Origin: Polydactylus sextarius
Lineage: Eukaryota; Chordata; Actinopteri; Polynemidae
Direction of reading: 5' to 3'
DNA length: 64,000 nt
Assembly: GCA_016801845.1 (NCBI GenBank)
Contig: CM028906.1
Span: 3,100,001 to 3,164,000, forward strand
The notes under the pieces were generated by a model. The model saw only the letters and a program-made list of their open reading frames with translations, was not told the DNA's origin and made no database searches. Below are positions 48,791 to 61,628 of this stretch, in pieces (the first letter of the stretch is position 1; each line of letters begins with the position of its first letter). The position numbers and the translations under genes are program-made.

Positions 48791-49496
48791 CCTTTGTGGC
48801 TTAGACGTGAAGCCATTATGACCTGCTCTGCCTGAGTGGATGAGGGAAATAATCTTGCAATATACCAGCACAACCCCCATTAGCCAATAACAGTCAACCA
48901 CCTGAACCTGCTGATAAAAACACACCTGACACCACAGATACAGCTGTACACCTCAGATAACTAAGCTTCAGTGGTTGTGCTTATTTTTTGTAATTAAGTT
49001 TAACAATTACTGAGGGATATGGAGGATAAATATGGCTTTTATTACAGATGATTTAATGTAGTGTTTTTGTATGTGGTTGTGCAATAGCCAATTTAGAATA
49101 TTACCATTAAGAGATGAGCCAAATCTCCAAACAACAGGTTTGCAAAGATGAAGCAAATAGTGGGTCTGGTAGAGTGTAAGAAATATATAAGAGTAATTTA
49201 TAGGTAGCAACCAAGCTTTAGGTAGTCACAGGCTCATACGTTAAAGTTAGGGTCTTTTGTCTCAGGTGGATTTTTCTTTTTAAGCAAGTGAGGCTTATTA
49301 GCCAGTATAGTAACAGATACTGAATATAAAACTGGTGTTTACATGGCTGCTTCAGAAGAAGGTTGTGGGTGGAAGAACATGAAAAGTGCTGAAGGCCGTT
49401 ATTGATAATTTTAAAATTATCTTAAAAGAAGTTTTGTAAATATTTCATGAGGAAGAAAAGGCATTTTGCAGACTAGCAAATACATAAAACAAGCAA

Positions 49497-49560
49497 TTAA
49501 AGCGGCTATTTGTGAGATTTTGCTAATGCTACACAGCCAATGTTAGCATTAACAGTTAAA
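49497..49560 (+). repeat. Copy of the diverged dispersed repeat (copy C)
   Basis: Reads AATTAAAGCGGCTATTTG, GATTTTGCTAATGCTACACA, GCCAATGTTAGCATTAACAG. This is the best-preserved copy and ends in an A-run. Confidence 0.45.
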
Positions 49561-50555
49561 AAAAAAAAGTTACAAGTTCCATCACACTAAATTTGCTGGG
49601 TCATTCCTGACATTTCAGGATGGCAACTTTCAAAAAATGGCCCCCTTGTTACAGGACATCGTCATCACAGTGTCCTGAATGCATAGTTATTGTAATATTT
49701 ACATAACAGCTAAATTGTCCTTATGTACCTTAAACCCAGTGTTTTATCACGAATGTGTCAGTAACCAAGCATTTATCCTCATCTAAAACAGTAATAGGGA
49801 CATTTTATGCTAGCTGGACATATTTAGTTATGTGATGAACAACAGGGTAGCACATGTTGACCATGGAATGAGATTTTTAACATATTTATTAAACATTTTT
49901 CAAAAATACAAAGAAGTATGAGCATCCACTATACATAAGTGTAACAGAGTGGGCATATTGTGGTTTACTGCATTAATTAAACATTGTAAAACATCACAAA
50001 AAGACTGGTTGTGGAGACATATTTACCCTGCTTCTAATAGATGATTTCCCTCCATAACTTTTATGTGATCAGAGGGACAGTCAGGGGTTGTGTTCTGAGG
50101 GACTTTACAGAGGGGATCAATGAACTCAGAGACACAGTGTTTTTTAAAGACTTTTTGTCCTAAAATGTATTTATGACAAAAAACAACATTAAATGAAGAA
50201 TGTTATAAAGCTACCCAACAATAATGATAATAAAATATAATCTATTTGATTTGTTTGCTTATATTTGCAAGTTAAGTTGAGTGAACATGATTGGGGATGT
50301 GGTAGTTTAGCCTACTTGCAGGAAAAAAAAAATAAATGTAAAAAAAAAAAATATTATTCAGTTCTGAGTATCTATCATTGTTCTCAATGGTAGAAAGTGT
50401 GTGAAGCAGACTTTTAACCAGTTTTTACTGATAATAAGCCCTATTCTGTAACAGGGGCTCAAATGGCACATAATAGTATGACCCTGCGGTCCATCTTCAG
50501 CACCAAAGTTAACTCGTGGCTTTGATTTTTATCTCATCTGTGCATCTACTGAAGT

Positions 50556-50600
50556 TAAGATAAGACAAACCTTTAATAGTCCCACAACAGGAAAATTACT
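50556..50600. repeat. Short dispersed-repeat end (AGTCCCACAA type)
   Basis: GATAAGACAAACCTTTAATAG followed by TCCCACAACAGGAAAATTAC matches a motif at the end of many teleost retroelements. Only this short end is recognisable. Confidence 0.4.
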
Positions 50601-50739
50601 AGCATGCTAAATCGACATTACCACTAGTTTCTTAATGGGAACAGTTTACTTTGTTTTTGCGTCAACCAATTAGTAATGTGTAATATTTGTCTGACCCATG
50701 TTAGACAACATAAAAGTTGTGGTAGCATTCGCTAGATGC

Positions 50740-50815
50740 AGTTAAATGTGTTAAATGCGCAGTATGTGTTGGTTCTTGCTATTGCTACATAGTCAACATT
50801 AGCACTAACTGTTGC
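50740..50815 (+). repeat. Copy of the diverged dispersed repeat (copy D)
   Basis: Reads GTTAAATGTGTTAAATGCGC and TTGCTATTGCTACATAGTC, then AACATTAGCACTAACTGTTG, in the same order as copies A and C. Confidence 0.4.
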
Positions 50816-53800
50816 TTATTTACCAGTTTTGCAGAGATATTGCATCAGATTTCAGTTGATTGTTTGCAAAAAATGAAATATCTCTCCTTCTATTTCTATC
50901 TCCATAGAAGTTAGCATGCTAACTTACTATCCCTGCCCATCATCTGATGCCGAGTCATTTTAGCGCTCAGTCTGCTCTGTGGAAGTAGCACTGCTTAGAG
51001 TGGCATATTGTCAACGCTTGTCTTGTAAAAACTACCATGACTAATGCTTCTGGTACATAAATAGCCACAATCCTGCATCTTTTTCAAATCAAATTGACAG
51101 AAAAGCAAAAGCAAAAAATGCATTAGGGTCAAACCTTTATGTATTTTAATGTGTACCTATATGATGATGCAGAAAGGGATTTAAAAAAACCTGATATATT
51201 TGTGATCTGATCAGTCAGTTGTTGTTACCACAGGCCTGCAGCAGACCTTCAGCTAAATCGTGCACATCAGTTTTTCTTTTTCAGCTATAGTAACAGGATG
51301 CTTTTTTTTTTTTTAGCAGGACAGCAGCTCCTGCAGCCATGCGCATCATCCATATTCATCAAGGCTCTGATGTGTCCACCCTCCACTCTTCGTCCTCCTC
51401 ACTCAGGTGGTCTCACCTTGGAAGTGGCCGTCACACCCTGATGCTACGCCAAACAGTGCATGCATTAGCATTGAGTCAGTGATGCCAACTGTGGAGCAGC
51501 GGGAGACGGCACAAGGACAGTAAACTGACTTCCAGAGCAAACACATGCACACAAACAAAAGTCTAGTGTGTGTGTATTTAGGTTTACAGTTCTAAACTTC
51601 CCAATTTTAGAGTAAAACTCTGGTGAAGGTATAAGGTCAAAATTACATTTCAAAAAAGGCAATTTACTCAGAGAATGAGACATTAACATTTAAAAAAAAA
51701 AAAGTCAGTGGTAACATTGACACAAAAAACAGAGTCTGGAGTTTCACCTCTTAGTGACACAACATGTTAGATTTCACCACAGAGAGGAGTTGACTGGCTA
51801 ATCACTGTCAAGATCCAACAGAAACAGTATAAAGTGGTACAATGTTACCATGCTGGGCACTGAACTAACACAACTGCTTTGGTATTTGCATTTTGGCTTA
51901 AGAACAAAATATGTTGCACCACTTGAAGAGCTGACATTCCAACATAGGTTTCAAGTCAGGAAGCACCACCCGTCATTTGAGAGCCAGAAATGTCAATACT
52001 ACACATTCAAAGAATACCCTCTACAGACTCGTTTTTGTTATTTTCAACAAAATTGCTCTTGAATCTCCTTTAATCTCCCTCCAGCCCCACGCAGATTCAT
52101 GTATGACAAGATTCTGTATTGCTGACATTTTCAAGCATGCACGGCACTCTTTCTGACATTTCATATTTCCACTTCGACAAAGACGGACTAAAGTTGTCCG
52201 AGAGGACAGGAGCAAAAGGAGGAGTGCTCGTGATTCTTCTTGCTGCTCAGACATCAAAAGCCTCAGGCCCACTGCTCTCCCTGACGGATGCAGGCGGTTG
52301 GATGTTTAGTCATATCACCGTTAGCCTCATTACAGCTTCACCCTTGGGTGCTGTAAACAGAGAGGGGACGATTAGTCTGTGTTCAAGGCAGCAGATTTTA
52401 GCTCTGGTCTTTTGCTCTCAGCAGGGAGGAGCCACTATAGATGGATACTCATCAGTTTGTCCTCTGCAGTTTGGCCTGGATGACAGCGTCAGGCCTCAAA
52501 TATCTTCCACATAGACACCAAAGAAGTGTATTTGTTATCACATTATTTTCTAATCTGCTTGGAGGATGTATGGCAATTGTTGCACCTGTCTACACTGTTA
52601 CAACAAATTGAAAGATACAAGGACGTCTCGTGTTCATCCTGAAATTCATGATGAATACACTTGTGGATGTTAACAATTGATCAAATACTGTTATTTGTGG
52701 CAAAATCCACATAGATTTTTCACAGTCTGCAAAATCTGAGCAATGCAGAATTTCCTAAAAAGCTACTTTCACCAGAAAGGTCACCATACAATACCTGTCG
52801 AGTGCAATGAAGCCAATAACTATGGCTGACGTGGCTACACTTCCTCCCACTGCACAATAATGAAGCAAAAGCACACTGAATCACATTTTTTATGAGTGTT
52901 TAGTGAAAGAGCAATCTGAAAGTGGAGCCACAATGTTGTCAACAAGTCCCATCATCTATTCACTAGTCATGCTCATCTGTCAATCACCATCCCTGTCACC
53001 ATTTTTTTTTATAACATTAGATAAATAATTAAAACCAAACATATCAGAAAAATTAGGCCTTAAACATTATGCCAGTCATGCCAGTCAGCAGGAGTGATAC
53101 AGACATTTTGCCTTCATTTTCAGAGCTACCTTGCCACCCATCCTTATATTTTAGAGTTGGTGGAGACCAGACCAGAGGAAAAAGTGACTCAGAAAGTGAT
53201 AATATGTCAGTGTTGTGTTGAATCTGAGGAACTATCAACATTTGCGGTGATGGTTTCCTGAGCACATTCATGCTCCCTAGAGCATCAATCCTATTGATTC
53301 CAGACTGTCTGTCACCTCTTGTAGCTGCACTCTCAGGACAAAATGTCAACAAGATATCCACTAATCAAATAAAAATCATAAGATGGCAAAGTCGCTCCTA
53401 GTCATCCACCCTGGCTCCTGTCAAGTGCTGTAGTGACTGACGTTCGTACAAATGTGATGGAGCAGATTGTCAGACATCCCTTGTTAAAGGAAATCGATTT
53501 ATTTGTCATCTCCATCTTCTGCCGGTCAAGTGAGAATACTCTTTAGATCTCCTTTGTTCTATTAATGGGACACACCACTCTCTCTCTTTCCCCCTGTACT
53601 GACTGATGTCATCTCAGTCGATCAATTAGTGAGCTGAAAATCAGCATGTTGCTGTGCTCTCAGTGTTGTGGGCTGACCACCATAACAAGTGGCTAGGTGC
53701 TCTGTTGCTCCTTTATCCCCAGACCCCAAATTTGTGACGTCATGACCTATTGAAACACCCAAGAGCATATATTGATATATGGTATGATATAATATGATAC

Positions 53801-56800
53801 TTCTATCATAATTTTTTTTATGATTTTTTAATATTTATTGCATTCTAGTTACATAAAGTCATATTGTTAATAGAGATTGTTGAGATGTGCTTTTTTATTT
53901 CCTTGAGTGTGGACTCCTGCTTTAGATCCAACCTCTACAGGAGTCTGTGACCTCATCAGTGTGGCATGGAAAACTGTCAGAGGAGGCGAGCTGCTTGTTG
54001 CCTGGTTGTTGTGACTGTCGAGGAGTACGATGTGACGCTGATCAGAGCGTGGGCAGCGAGAGGCAGAGGGAGAAAACTTCTTTAAGAGTCCCGTCACTTC
54101 CCAAGTTGCTGCTCTGCTGCCAAAGTCAATGTTGTCTTAACGTCCCAGACCCAATTTCAGGGGGCGAAAAACAGCCTGTCTGCACTGAACAGATCCAGAA
54201 AAAAAAAACAGGTTGAAACCCACAGCTCAAATTAAAATATCACTTGGGTAAACAGACTGGGTTTCCTCCTGTGGTTTCCACAACCTCGTCACCCTTGTCA
54301 CCTTTTTTCTGCCTGTCACTTCTCACCCCTGTGCTTCTGATTGCCCTCCTGCCACCCGGCAGCCCAGCTGCGGATGGCTGCACAAGAGCCGTTTATGGAG
54401 TGGATAGCCTTATTAGACCCTTATTGAAAATAAGGGTTTATTCGTGAGTGCCATGTATGTACATCACATGACTCAGCTCATGAAACATAACATATATTCC
54501 ATAACAAGTGATATAAAGACAAAGATACTGCTGCCAGATGTAAACACTGTAAACCCAGATCATAAGATGTTTGTCACTTGTTTTTATTTAACATTCATTT
54601 TATTGCAAAAGTTACTTTAATTTTTTTTTACAGATCATTCTAGAATTGACCATCAATCAAAGAAAAAAATGAAGCACAAGTAGTAAAAACCTTTTATGAG
54701 CATTTTTCTTGTTTTGGAAATGAATAGAGGCGTTGTTCAAATCCTCAAACTTTCTCCTCTTTGAACTGTAACTATTTTGGCATACTTTCAGTTGGAGACT
54801 TCTTTTAAGCTTTAAACAGGTCTCAAGGCTTTCAGCTGTACAGTTGTTATTTAGATGTGATATCTTGAACAATTTTTGACATGTTGCAGCAAGTTTTATG
54901 CTTTTTTGTGACCATTTCTGAGTTTATAATAGGGTGTTTATGGGAGTGGGTTATAATGAGTCACATGACCTGTGATGTCACCAACTCTAACTCTTCACCT
55001 ATTTTTCTTCACTAGATTTGTTTTTCACTTTAGCTCTTGTAACACCCACATCTTTTGCTTCCCGTAAAAAGTTTAGACAAATAATTGTAGAGAATTTTTT
55101 GCTGTTTCACACAGTGATAACTTAATTGATAGGATTTAAGTAACAAAATTGCCCCAACTGCCCCATAGACTTTACTGTTAACTTACCTTTTCCTACACTT
55201 GAGCAAATACAGGGACTAGTGCACTTTTAAAACCTCTACATATCAGTGAGTTTTCACTTCAGCTACACAAATGACACATGTAGGTCACCCAAAGCCCAAT
55301 GTACAGAATTTTCACTAATTTGAGTTACAGTTTTTGTGTCTTGTTCAGTGGGCTCCTCATTGGTGTCTCTGTATTATCACAGCCTCTACTAAGCAATGAC
55401 TCTTCAATCATTGCTGTAGTCAACAGATGAAGTACAGGCTGGCAGGTTTTTGCTGCATCTGCGCTGGTCTGACTGAAACTAAGAAATCTCTGTTGATTTC
55501 TTTCTAAAAAGACAGTTTGGAGAATCAGGACAGGGAGTTATCAGGATCATCAGGATCGATGGATGTGTTGATGGTGTTTTAATAGGCAGAAGGTGAAAGC
55601 CACTGAAACACATTTTTTATTTAGTCTGGTGTTTTTTCACTCCTGAGATGTCACAAGAAAAAAAGAAAACCTTTTGCAGTTAATACTAAACACATGCTGG
55701 TATGCACCATCTTATATTAGAATAATATTACTATTAGCTAATTTAGCATCTCTGTCTTGACAAATACCTGCAGAACGAATTGTTGAACATGGTTATGTTG
55801 CACAACTGCATTTTCAGTAATTAACATCATTATCAAAGCCAATATAACTTTTTTACACAGGCCACTGTGACCAACAACACAATTGTGTTTCTCCTCAGCT
55901 TATGGAAAATAGCTGAGTCACAGTAGTTGGAGACAGAGGCTTTGTACTGTCACCTTAAGTAAATGCATCATGAATTTTACATGAACTTACTAATTTACAT
56001 ACAGTCACCTCTGCACTTTAGCTTTGGCTGCCAGTGTCTTTGATGTCCAGCTGGATTTCAGCCTCTTGTGTTGGAAATTAGTCTGTTGAAATTTTTTCAT
56101 AACCCATAACTAACAAAATCCCGACACCACTGCCAATTACTTTCTGGCTGTTTAAAGAAAGGTTGAGTATGTATGAGTGTATAACTGTATGTGTGCATGT
56201 TTAGCCTAAGGCTAAGTGTGTTGACTGACAGGTGGAGCAGCATAGCCTAGTCTGTTGATCCCACAGACAGAGGGTCTACACTGAGGTCTGACCTGCCTGC
56301 TTCCCCTTATCATCATCTTCATCTCACTCTGCCTGCTCAGGTGTATGTTTCCCAAAGGCATCTTTTAAGTTTCTCTTTAAAGGATCCTGCTGTTGTTTTT
56401 CTTATTAGATTTGGAGCCAGTTTCCACTCTTCATGTTAGCTTGTGCTCGCTGATTAAACATTTGTTTTTCTCTTTTAGAGCGCATAATTCCAGAGCTCTG
56501 ATTGTTTTATTCTTCAGCTTTTGTTGGCTGTGACCACAGTGAATGTGCAACTATGTTTATATTTTAATGTGAAAAAAAACCTGTGAGATTCAAAACTAAA
56601 ATTACTGCCTTGTGGTCATATGCTTCTGCCCACCAGTTAGTTAATGCAGGTAATTAGAGCTGAAATTCACAAGTATTGGCAAAAAACATGTTAGTGCAGT
56701 CACAGTGACCTTTGACCACCAAAATCTAAGCAGGTCATCATTAAGCCTTGTTTCTAGTTTGACAAACAATGGGTTACAATAGCAAGTTCTTTGGTTTTCT

Positions 56801-59606
56801 GGAAATTTGACAAAAGAATTGGTACTAAAACTGAACTAACAATTAATGTCTCCCTCTCCTTACCTTTCTCTGAACAAACACACAAAAACCATGTAACCAC
56901 TCATAAACTATATATGATGATGATAACGATTACTGTCATTAACAACAATTATCAAAGGCAAACTTACTGAAAACATAAATGACTGGTAAATAGTAGTGAC
57001 ACATGCAGCAGCCAAGAGATCATGAGGTGACACACTGTTGGCAGTGTTTCCCAGGTGTGACAGTGGCATGCTAGAAAAACAAGAAGACATGTGTGCTAGC
57101 TCTAATTTTTCTGCACTGCCCCAACCTATAATGTCGATCTGTGCCACCCAGGCACTGTCACTCCTCAGTGGAACCATTCATATCCTGAAGTAGCAGTGTT
57201 GAATAAAAGTGGATGGTGCAACACATCTAATTTCTCCACTTTGGATTCTGCAGCATCCTGTCTGCTATTGATCAATTCTCACCCAAACACATTAAGTGTG
57301 GAAATTTCATAGAAATGAATTGATTTTAATAACTGAAATGCTTGTGTGTTTGAATTTCTATGAAACTATTACAGCTAACATCATGTCCTGCAGACATGGA
57401 GCTGCAGTGGTGCACATTTGGAGTTTGTTTATGGCCATCTGATGGATATAACTGAAATTTTCATCCTGATTTTCTAGGTTTACGAGGTAAAAGAGGCACC
57501 AAAGCTCTGTAGATCTGGGTGATTATTGTCTGATCCCAGTGCTGCGAGAGTTTACGACATGTTACAGGCAGCAGCTTCTGTTTGTACTAAACTTTTACAT
57601 GCTGCTTCTACTGAGACCTTCAACACTGAACCAACATTTCTCATATGATGCAGACAGATCCGTGGGCCTCAGGCTGTGGCCTAAGACACCGATGAATATT
57701 GTAAATCTGCAGCTCGTGCCAAAAACTACTATGACCTTCTGACATGTTGCAAGAGGTGAGTGCATGTGTACCATGTGTGGTGGACTGCAGTTTGTAAAAA
57801 TCGCCTCATAGACGTTGTTTTCAGTGAAAACATCTCAGTGTGGCTAAGCCCTGTGAGCTTATATAACAGATAAGAAAGAACAGAATATAATTGCAGGATT
57901 TTTGGGATGTAATAAAAGCAAAAAAAGTGTTGATGGCGCAACAAGAGTCTTGTGGGAATTTTCAACTGAAGCCAACAATCACAAGGCCCCAAGATGCCCT
58001 TGACTTTTAGGAATGTCTTTGCTCATCAAGTGTCCCTTAATTTAATAGCTGCATAAGTTGAAATTTTTGCAGTTTTTTACCACAAAATTATCATAATACC
58101 ACAGTTTAGATGCAGAGGGTAACAGTCAGAGTCAGTGATCATTTTCAAGATTTCTAAAGATATAAATGTCACTCCCATGCACTCCCTCTTGTATATCTTC
58201 AGTTTTATCTGTCATTCTTACATTTCATGCAAAACCAGAAATGAATTGTGGTTTTTTAAAATTTTATTTAATTGATGGAAAACAAAGAGGACTCTTGTTT
58301 GTTGATCTCAAACTGTGAGCATGACTATGATCCGCCAGGCAATCTGATATAACGGTTGGTAGCGAGCCATAATAGGCAGACATGTTCCAGGATGTTAAAA
58401 ACGGTGTTTAAAGAAAAACAAAAAAGGAAGCCAGTGTGAGGTGGCCAAGGTAGGTGTGATGCGGCCTTTGTCGTTTGTCCTGCAGTCAGCACAAACTGTG
58501 CTCTATTGTCTTCTTTTAGTCAATGGGCAAAAACAGCATTATAGCATTCAAGACGAGAGAAAAGAGAAACCAGCTCTGTGGTGTTTTTTCTTTAAATTTT
58601 AAATTCAGCTAATGGCAGGATATAAACAAGCACTTTTCCTAAATGTCAGCAACTATTTTTTCGAGAGTAATGTCTGCAGACACGCAAGTCCAAGTGTTAA
58701 CAACTGTCACTACTGTTTGTAGCAGTCATATATAGAAAGCGCTGGACTACAGTTTGATAAGCTGCATGTCTGCATTCTGATAACAAAGATATTGCTTCAT
58801 GCTAGTAAGACCTTTCCTCTTTCACTATGTTTTCCATGTTGACATTGTTTTGAACAGATTGTAGTTAATTCCTTTTAGATAATCTTGTCAGAGACTGATG
58901 GCAGTATATGAAATCTTTTAGAGGTTCCTGCTCTAAGGATGTCTTCACACCTAAAGGCCCAGAACGGATTCCAATTGGTCAAGATTAGACAAGCATTCTG
59001 AGACCAAGATGTTTGCTCTGGACCAGAGTTTAAGTCCAGTTTACACCAACCAAACTGTAAAGGAAAATGCTCCAGGGTTTGGTTCAGTGGGACCATCTAC
59101 TCATCGTAAGAAACATACTCCAGCTGCTTTTATCTACAATCTAATTCTTTCAGTCATTACTCATATATAGATATATGCTAAAAACAGAAAGATGCTTACT
59201 CTTGGTAAACTGGATCACCTGTTTCATCTCTGAGTCTGTAAAACAATCCAGTATCTAATCCTCTCATTCCAAGTGGTGTCAAAACCAAAACAGATGTAAG
59301 GTTTCAGTGTTTCTGTGCCGCTCTGTGATGGATGGGAAATTTAATGTGGAAAAAATACAAGGCAAAGGTCCCTTCTTTTTCTCTCACCTGGTCATGTGAG
59401 GGAGAACACTCAAGACATCACCAGAGAAAATTTCCACTTCTCCGTTTAGCCCATAGGAAAGAATGTTTAAGAACACAGTGAGATTTATTGTCTGTATTCT
59501 GTAGCTTGTGGCTGGAGTTTGGAAAACGCGATTCAAACATGTGAAGCCCAGAAAACCAGAGTGGAATGATGATGTTGCACACTACAACTGTTCATGATCT
59601 CAGCGA

Positions 59607-59640
59607 TATATAAGAGAGAGACGGAACAACTCTGACCCCA
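59607..59640 (+). promoter_or_regulatory. TATA-box promoter-like site
   Basis: TATATAAG at 59607-59614 is followed about 25-30 bp later by a C/T-rich possible start (GACCCCAGTTCCTCTC) and a leader-like stretch. An ATG at 59694 opens MSPLMEM then stop, or reaches a GTGAGC donor-like site after 20 bases. This layout resembles tightly regulated small secreted-protein genes of fish, but no exon follows that I recognise. Confidence 0.25.
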
Positions 59641-60307
59641 GTTCCTCTCAAGACTCCCACACAGCAACAATCAGTCATCATTAACCAATCCAAATGTCAC
59701 CTTTGATGGAGATGTGAGCAGAAACAGATGGAGCTCCAGCAGCATCAAAATCCAGCACAGACAGTTATAGGAGGGTGAACATATGTGAGCATGAAAACAG
59801 ATACAGGTTACAGGTTCAGGTCACTTTTCAAACTCATCTGTGTGTAGATTTGATTATAGATGGATAAACATAATATGTTTGCCCCAAAACTTCAGCCAAC
59901 AACACATGATGAAGAAGTAAACACATATTTTTAAGATTTTGCAAGATTTTCTTTTTTCAAATTTAGAAACTGAAATCTTTCATCTCAAATGTGTAGGTTG
60001 TTTTATTAGACCATTTTTATTGTAAAAAAATGTCATTTTTGACCTTGGATCAGTGTGTAAAAAAATGACAAACTGGCAAACAAAAACCCTCATAAACTCA
60101 TAAAGTGTCTCTGAGCTTTCAGCTGCACTTTTCTTAATCAATGTTGAAAACTAGAAACTACACTTTGTGTCCAAATTATTGTGAGAGATTGCCGTGAGTC
60201 AATATTTTCTTGTGATAAAGTGACAAAAGTCAATTGGTTCAATCTTGTTATTATGAAATTTATGTTCATTGTACAATTACACACTTCCCTAGGAGGTTTG
60301 TAACGCC

Positions 60308-60365
60308 AGCTAGATAGATAGACAGATTCTTTATTGTCAGTTTATGCTAAACGAACTGCGTTTCA
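60308..60365. repeat. Retroelement-end-like repeat with (TAGA)n lead
   Basis: TAGATAGATAGACAGATTC then TTTATTGTCAGTTTATGC and AAACGAACTGCGTTTC. This matches the common teleost motif CTTTATTGTCA...ACGAA(A)T(T)...CGTTT found at element ends. No body was recognised next to it. Confidence 0.4.
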
Positions 60366-60630
60366 AATGTCCTCTTGTCAGTAGTTGAGTGTAAAGCCGG
60401 TAGGATATAAAGTATCAGCAGAAGCATCCGCAAGAATCAACTGCATTGCATAGGTCATCACATGGCTAAGAGCAACAGCCAAAGTAACTGTGGAAACTAC
60501 CCAACAGAAGAAAAGAAGAGGTGAAGAAGATGAACAGTGACAGAAGATGTACCTTAGTCAGACATAAACAGAAATTCAGCCCTGGACGAATCTGCTGGGA
60601 CTGACAGTCCACTGGCTATCTTTGTTTCCT

Positions 60631-60695
60631 CATCATGGGTTTTTCCTGAGTCTCTATGCCAGTCATAGAGACTCAGGGAAAAACCCATGGTGATG
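60631..60695. repeat. Inverted repeat, about 28/32-bp arms, 5-bp loop
   Basis: Left arm 60631-60658 (with GGGTTTTTCCTGAGTCTCTA), loop CCAGT, right arm 60664-60695 (with TAGAGACTCAGGGAAAAACC). The arms pair fully except for one extra G and a 3-base insertion on the right. An RNA copy would fold into a tight hairpin of about 65 nt. It could be a fold-back transposon core or a hairpin RNA. Confidence 0.85.
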
Positions 60696-61579
60696 ACCAG
60701 GGCTGCAGAGATTCAAAACTGACATGCAGTATCAAAACCTGTCAACTTGTACTTCATCAGAGATCTGAGATCAGGTTCAAATTAGGATTCTAATGGTTGT
60801 TTGGACCATTTTGGATGGTAGTCAGGCTGAAAAAAGCTAAAAACAACTTCCTCTTTGTGACAACAGCAACATTAATACAACCTGGGAACACTAACGCATG
60901 TGCGTTCTTCGCTTTGTATATTTATCAGTGTTGAAATTGAGGTGGCCTCCTTCTGCAAAGCCCGTCAAAACATGTAGTGAACAGATGCTATAAAAATACT
61001 GCAATAAAACACTGCAACGCAGCAAAGGTTGATTATTGTTTATATGTATCAGCTTATTGTTCATTTCCTGAAACATTTATAAAACAAATATTTCTGGAGA
61101 AACCCTGAATCGCCCTCCCCGTGAGAGAAGAGAAGAGAAGAGAAGTTGGGACCCAAAAGAGCAGAATGAAAGCCAACGCTGGGATGACATCATGAGCTCC
61201 AGAAACAACGTATGGCTAAAAATGGACAAGGACCTTTGAAGAACAACAAGCTAATGGTTGCAACAACAAGTAAAGATGATTACCTCCCTGTCAGCCAAAC
61301 GTTCTCTTAACTGATGACTCACGGTCAACGAGAAGTTAGAAAAATCTCCTTGTGTGAAATCCTGCCAAGATTGTTTTCTTCCATCTCTATAGTCAAGAAA
61401 GTTGTATAAATGGCCTCCAACAGCTCCGGTGTGAGCAGCTTGGTCTGACCAGGAAGTGATATACGGATGCAGAAATGATAATAACAAAGCCCTGGGCCAG
61501 ATCTGTGTAGTTGTGTAAAGGAATTTATGGTGTGCATGTGCTAACATGAGTCTCACCAGCCTCTGTTTTGTTTACACAG

Positions 61580-61628
61580 TTAATCTGCAGGATGACCTCA
61601 TCAGTTGCTGCCCTGTTTGTGCCTCGGG
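61580..61628 (+). other. Exon-like segment with ATG and consensus donor
   Basis: TTTTGTTTACACAG precedes and GG/GTAAGT follows a short segment whose ATG at 61592 opens MTSSVAALFVPR in phase 1. The acceptor-like GGTGCTGCAG at about 61796 would follow, but the joined frame stops after some 9 codons. Possibly a noncoding RNA exon or chance. Confidence 0.12.

Noticed and set aside
54410..54432. Short inverted repeat ACCCTTATT-GAA-AATAAGGGT
   Set aside because: Nine-base arms in AT-rich DNA are expected by chance. No terminator-like or gene context.
58930..59100. Possible DNA-transposon-like segment (GGTTTGGTTC, ACCAACCAAACTG words)
   Set aside because: It resembles fish non-autonomous elements only loosely. 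No ends or second copy were found.
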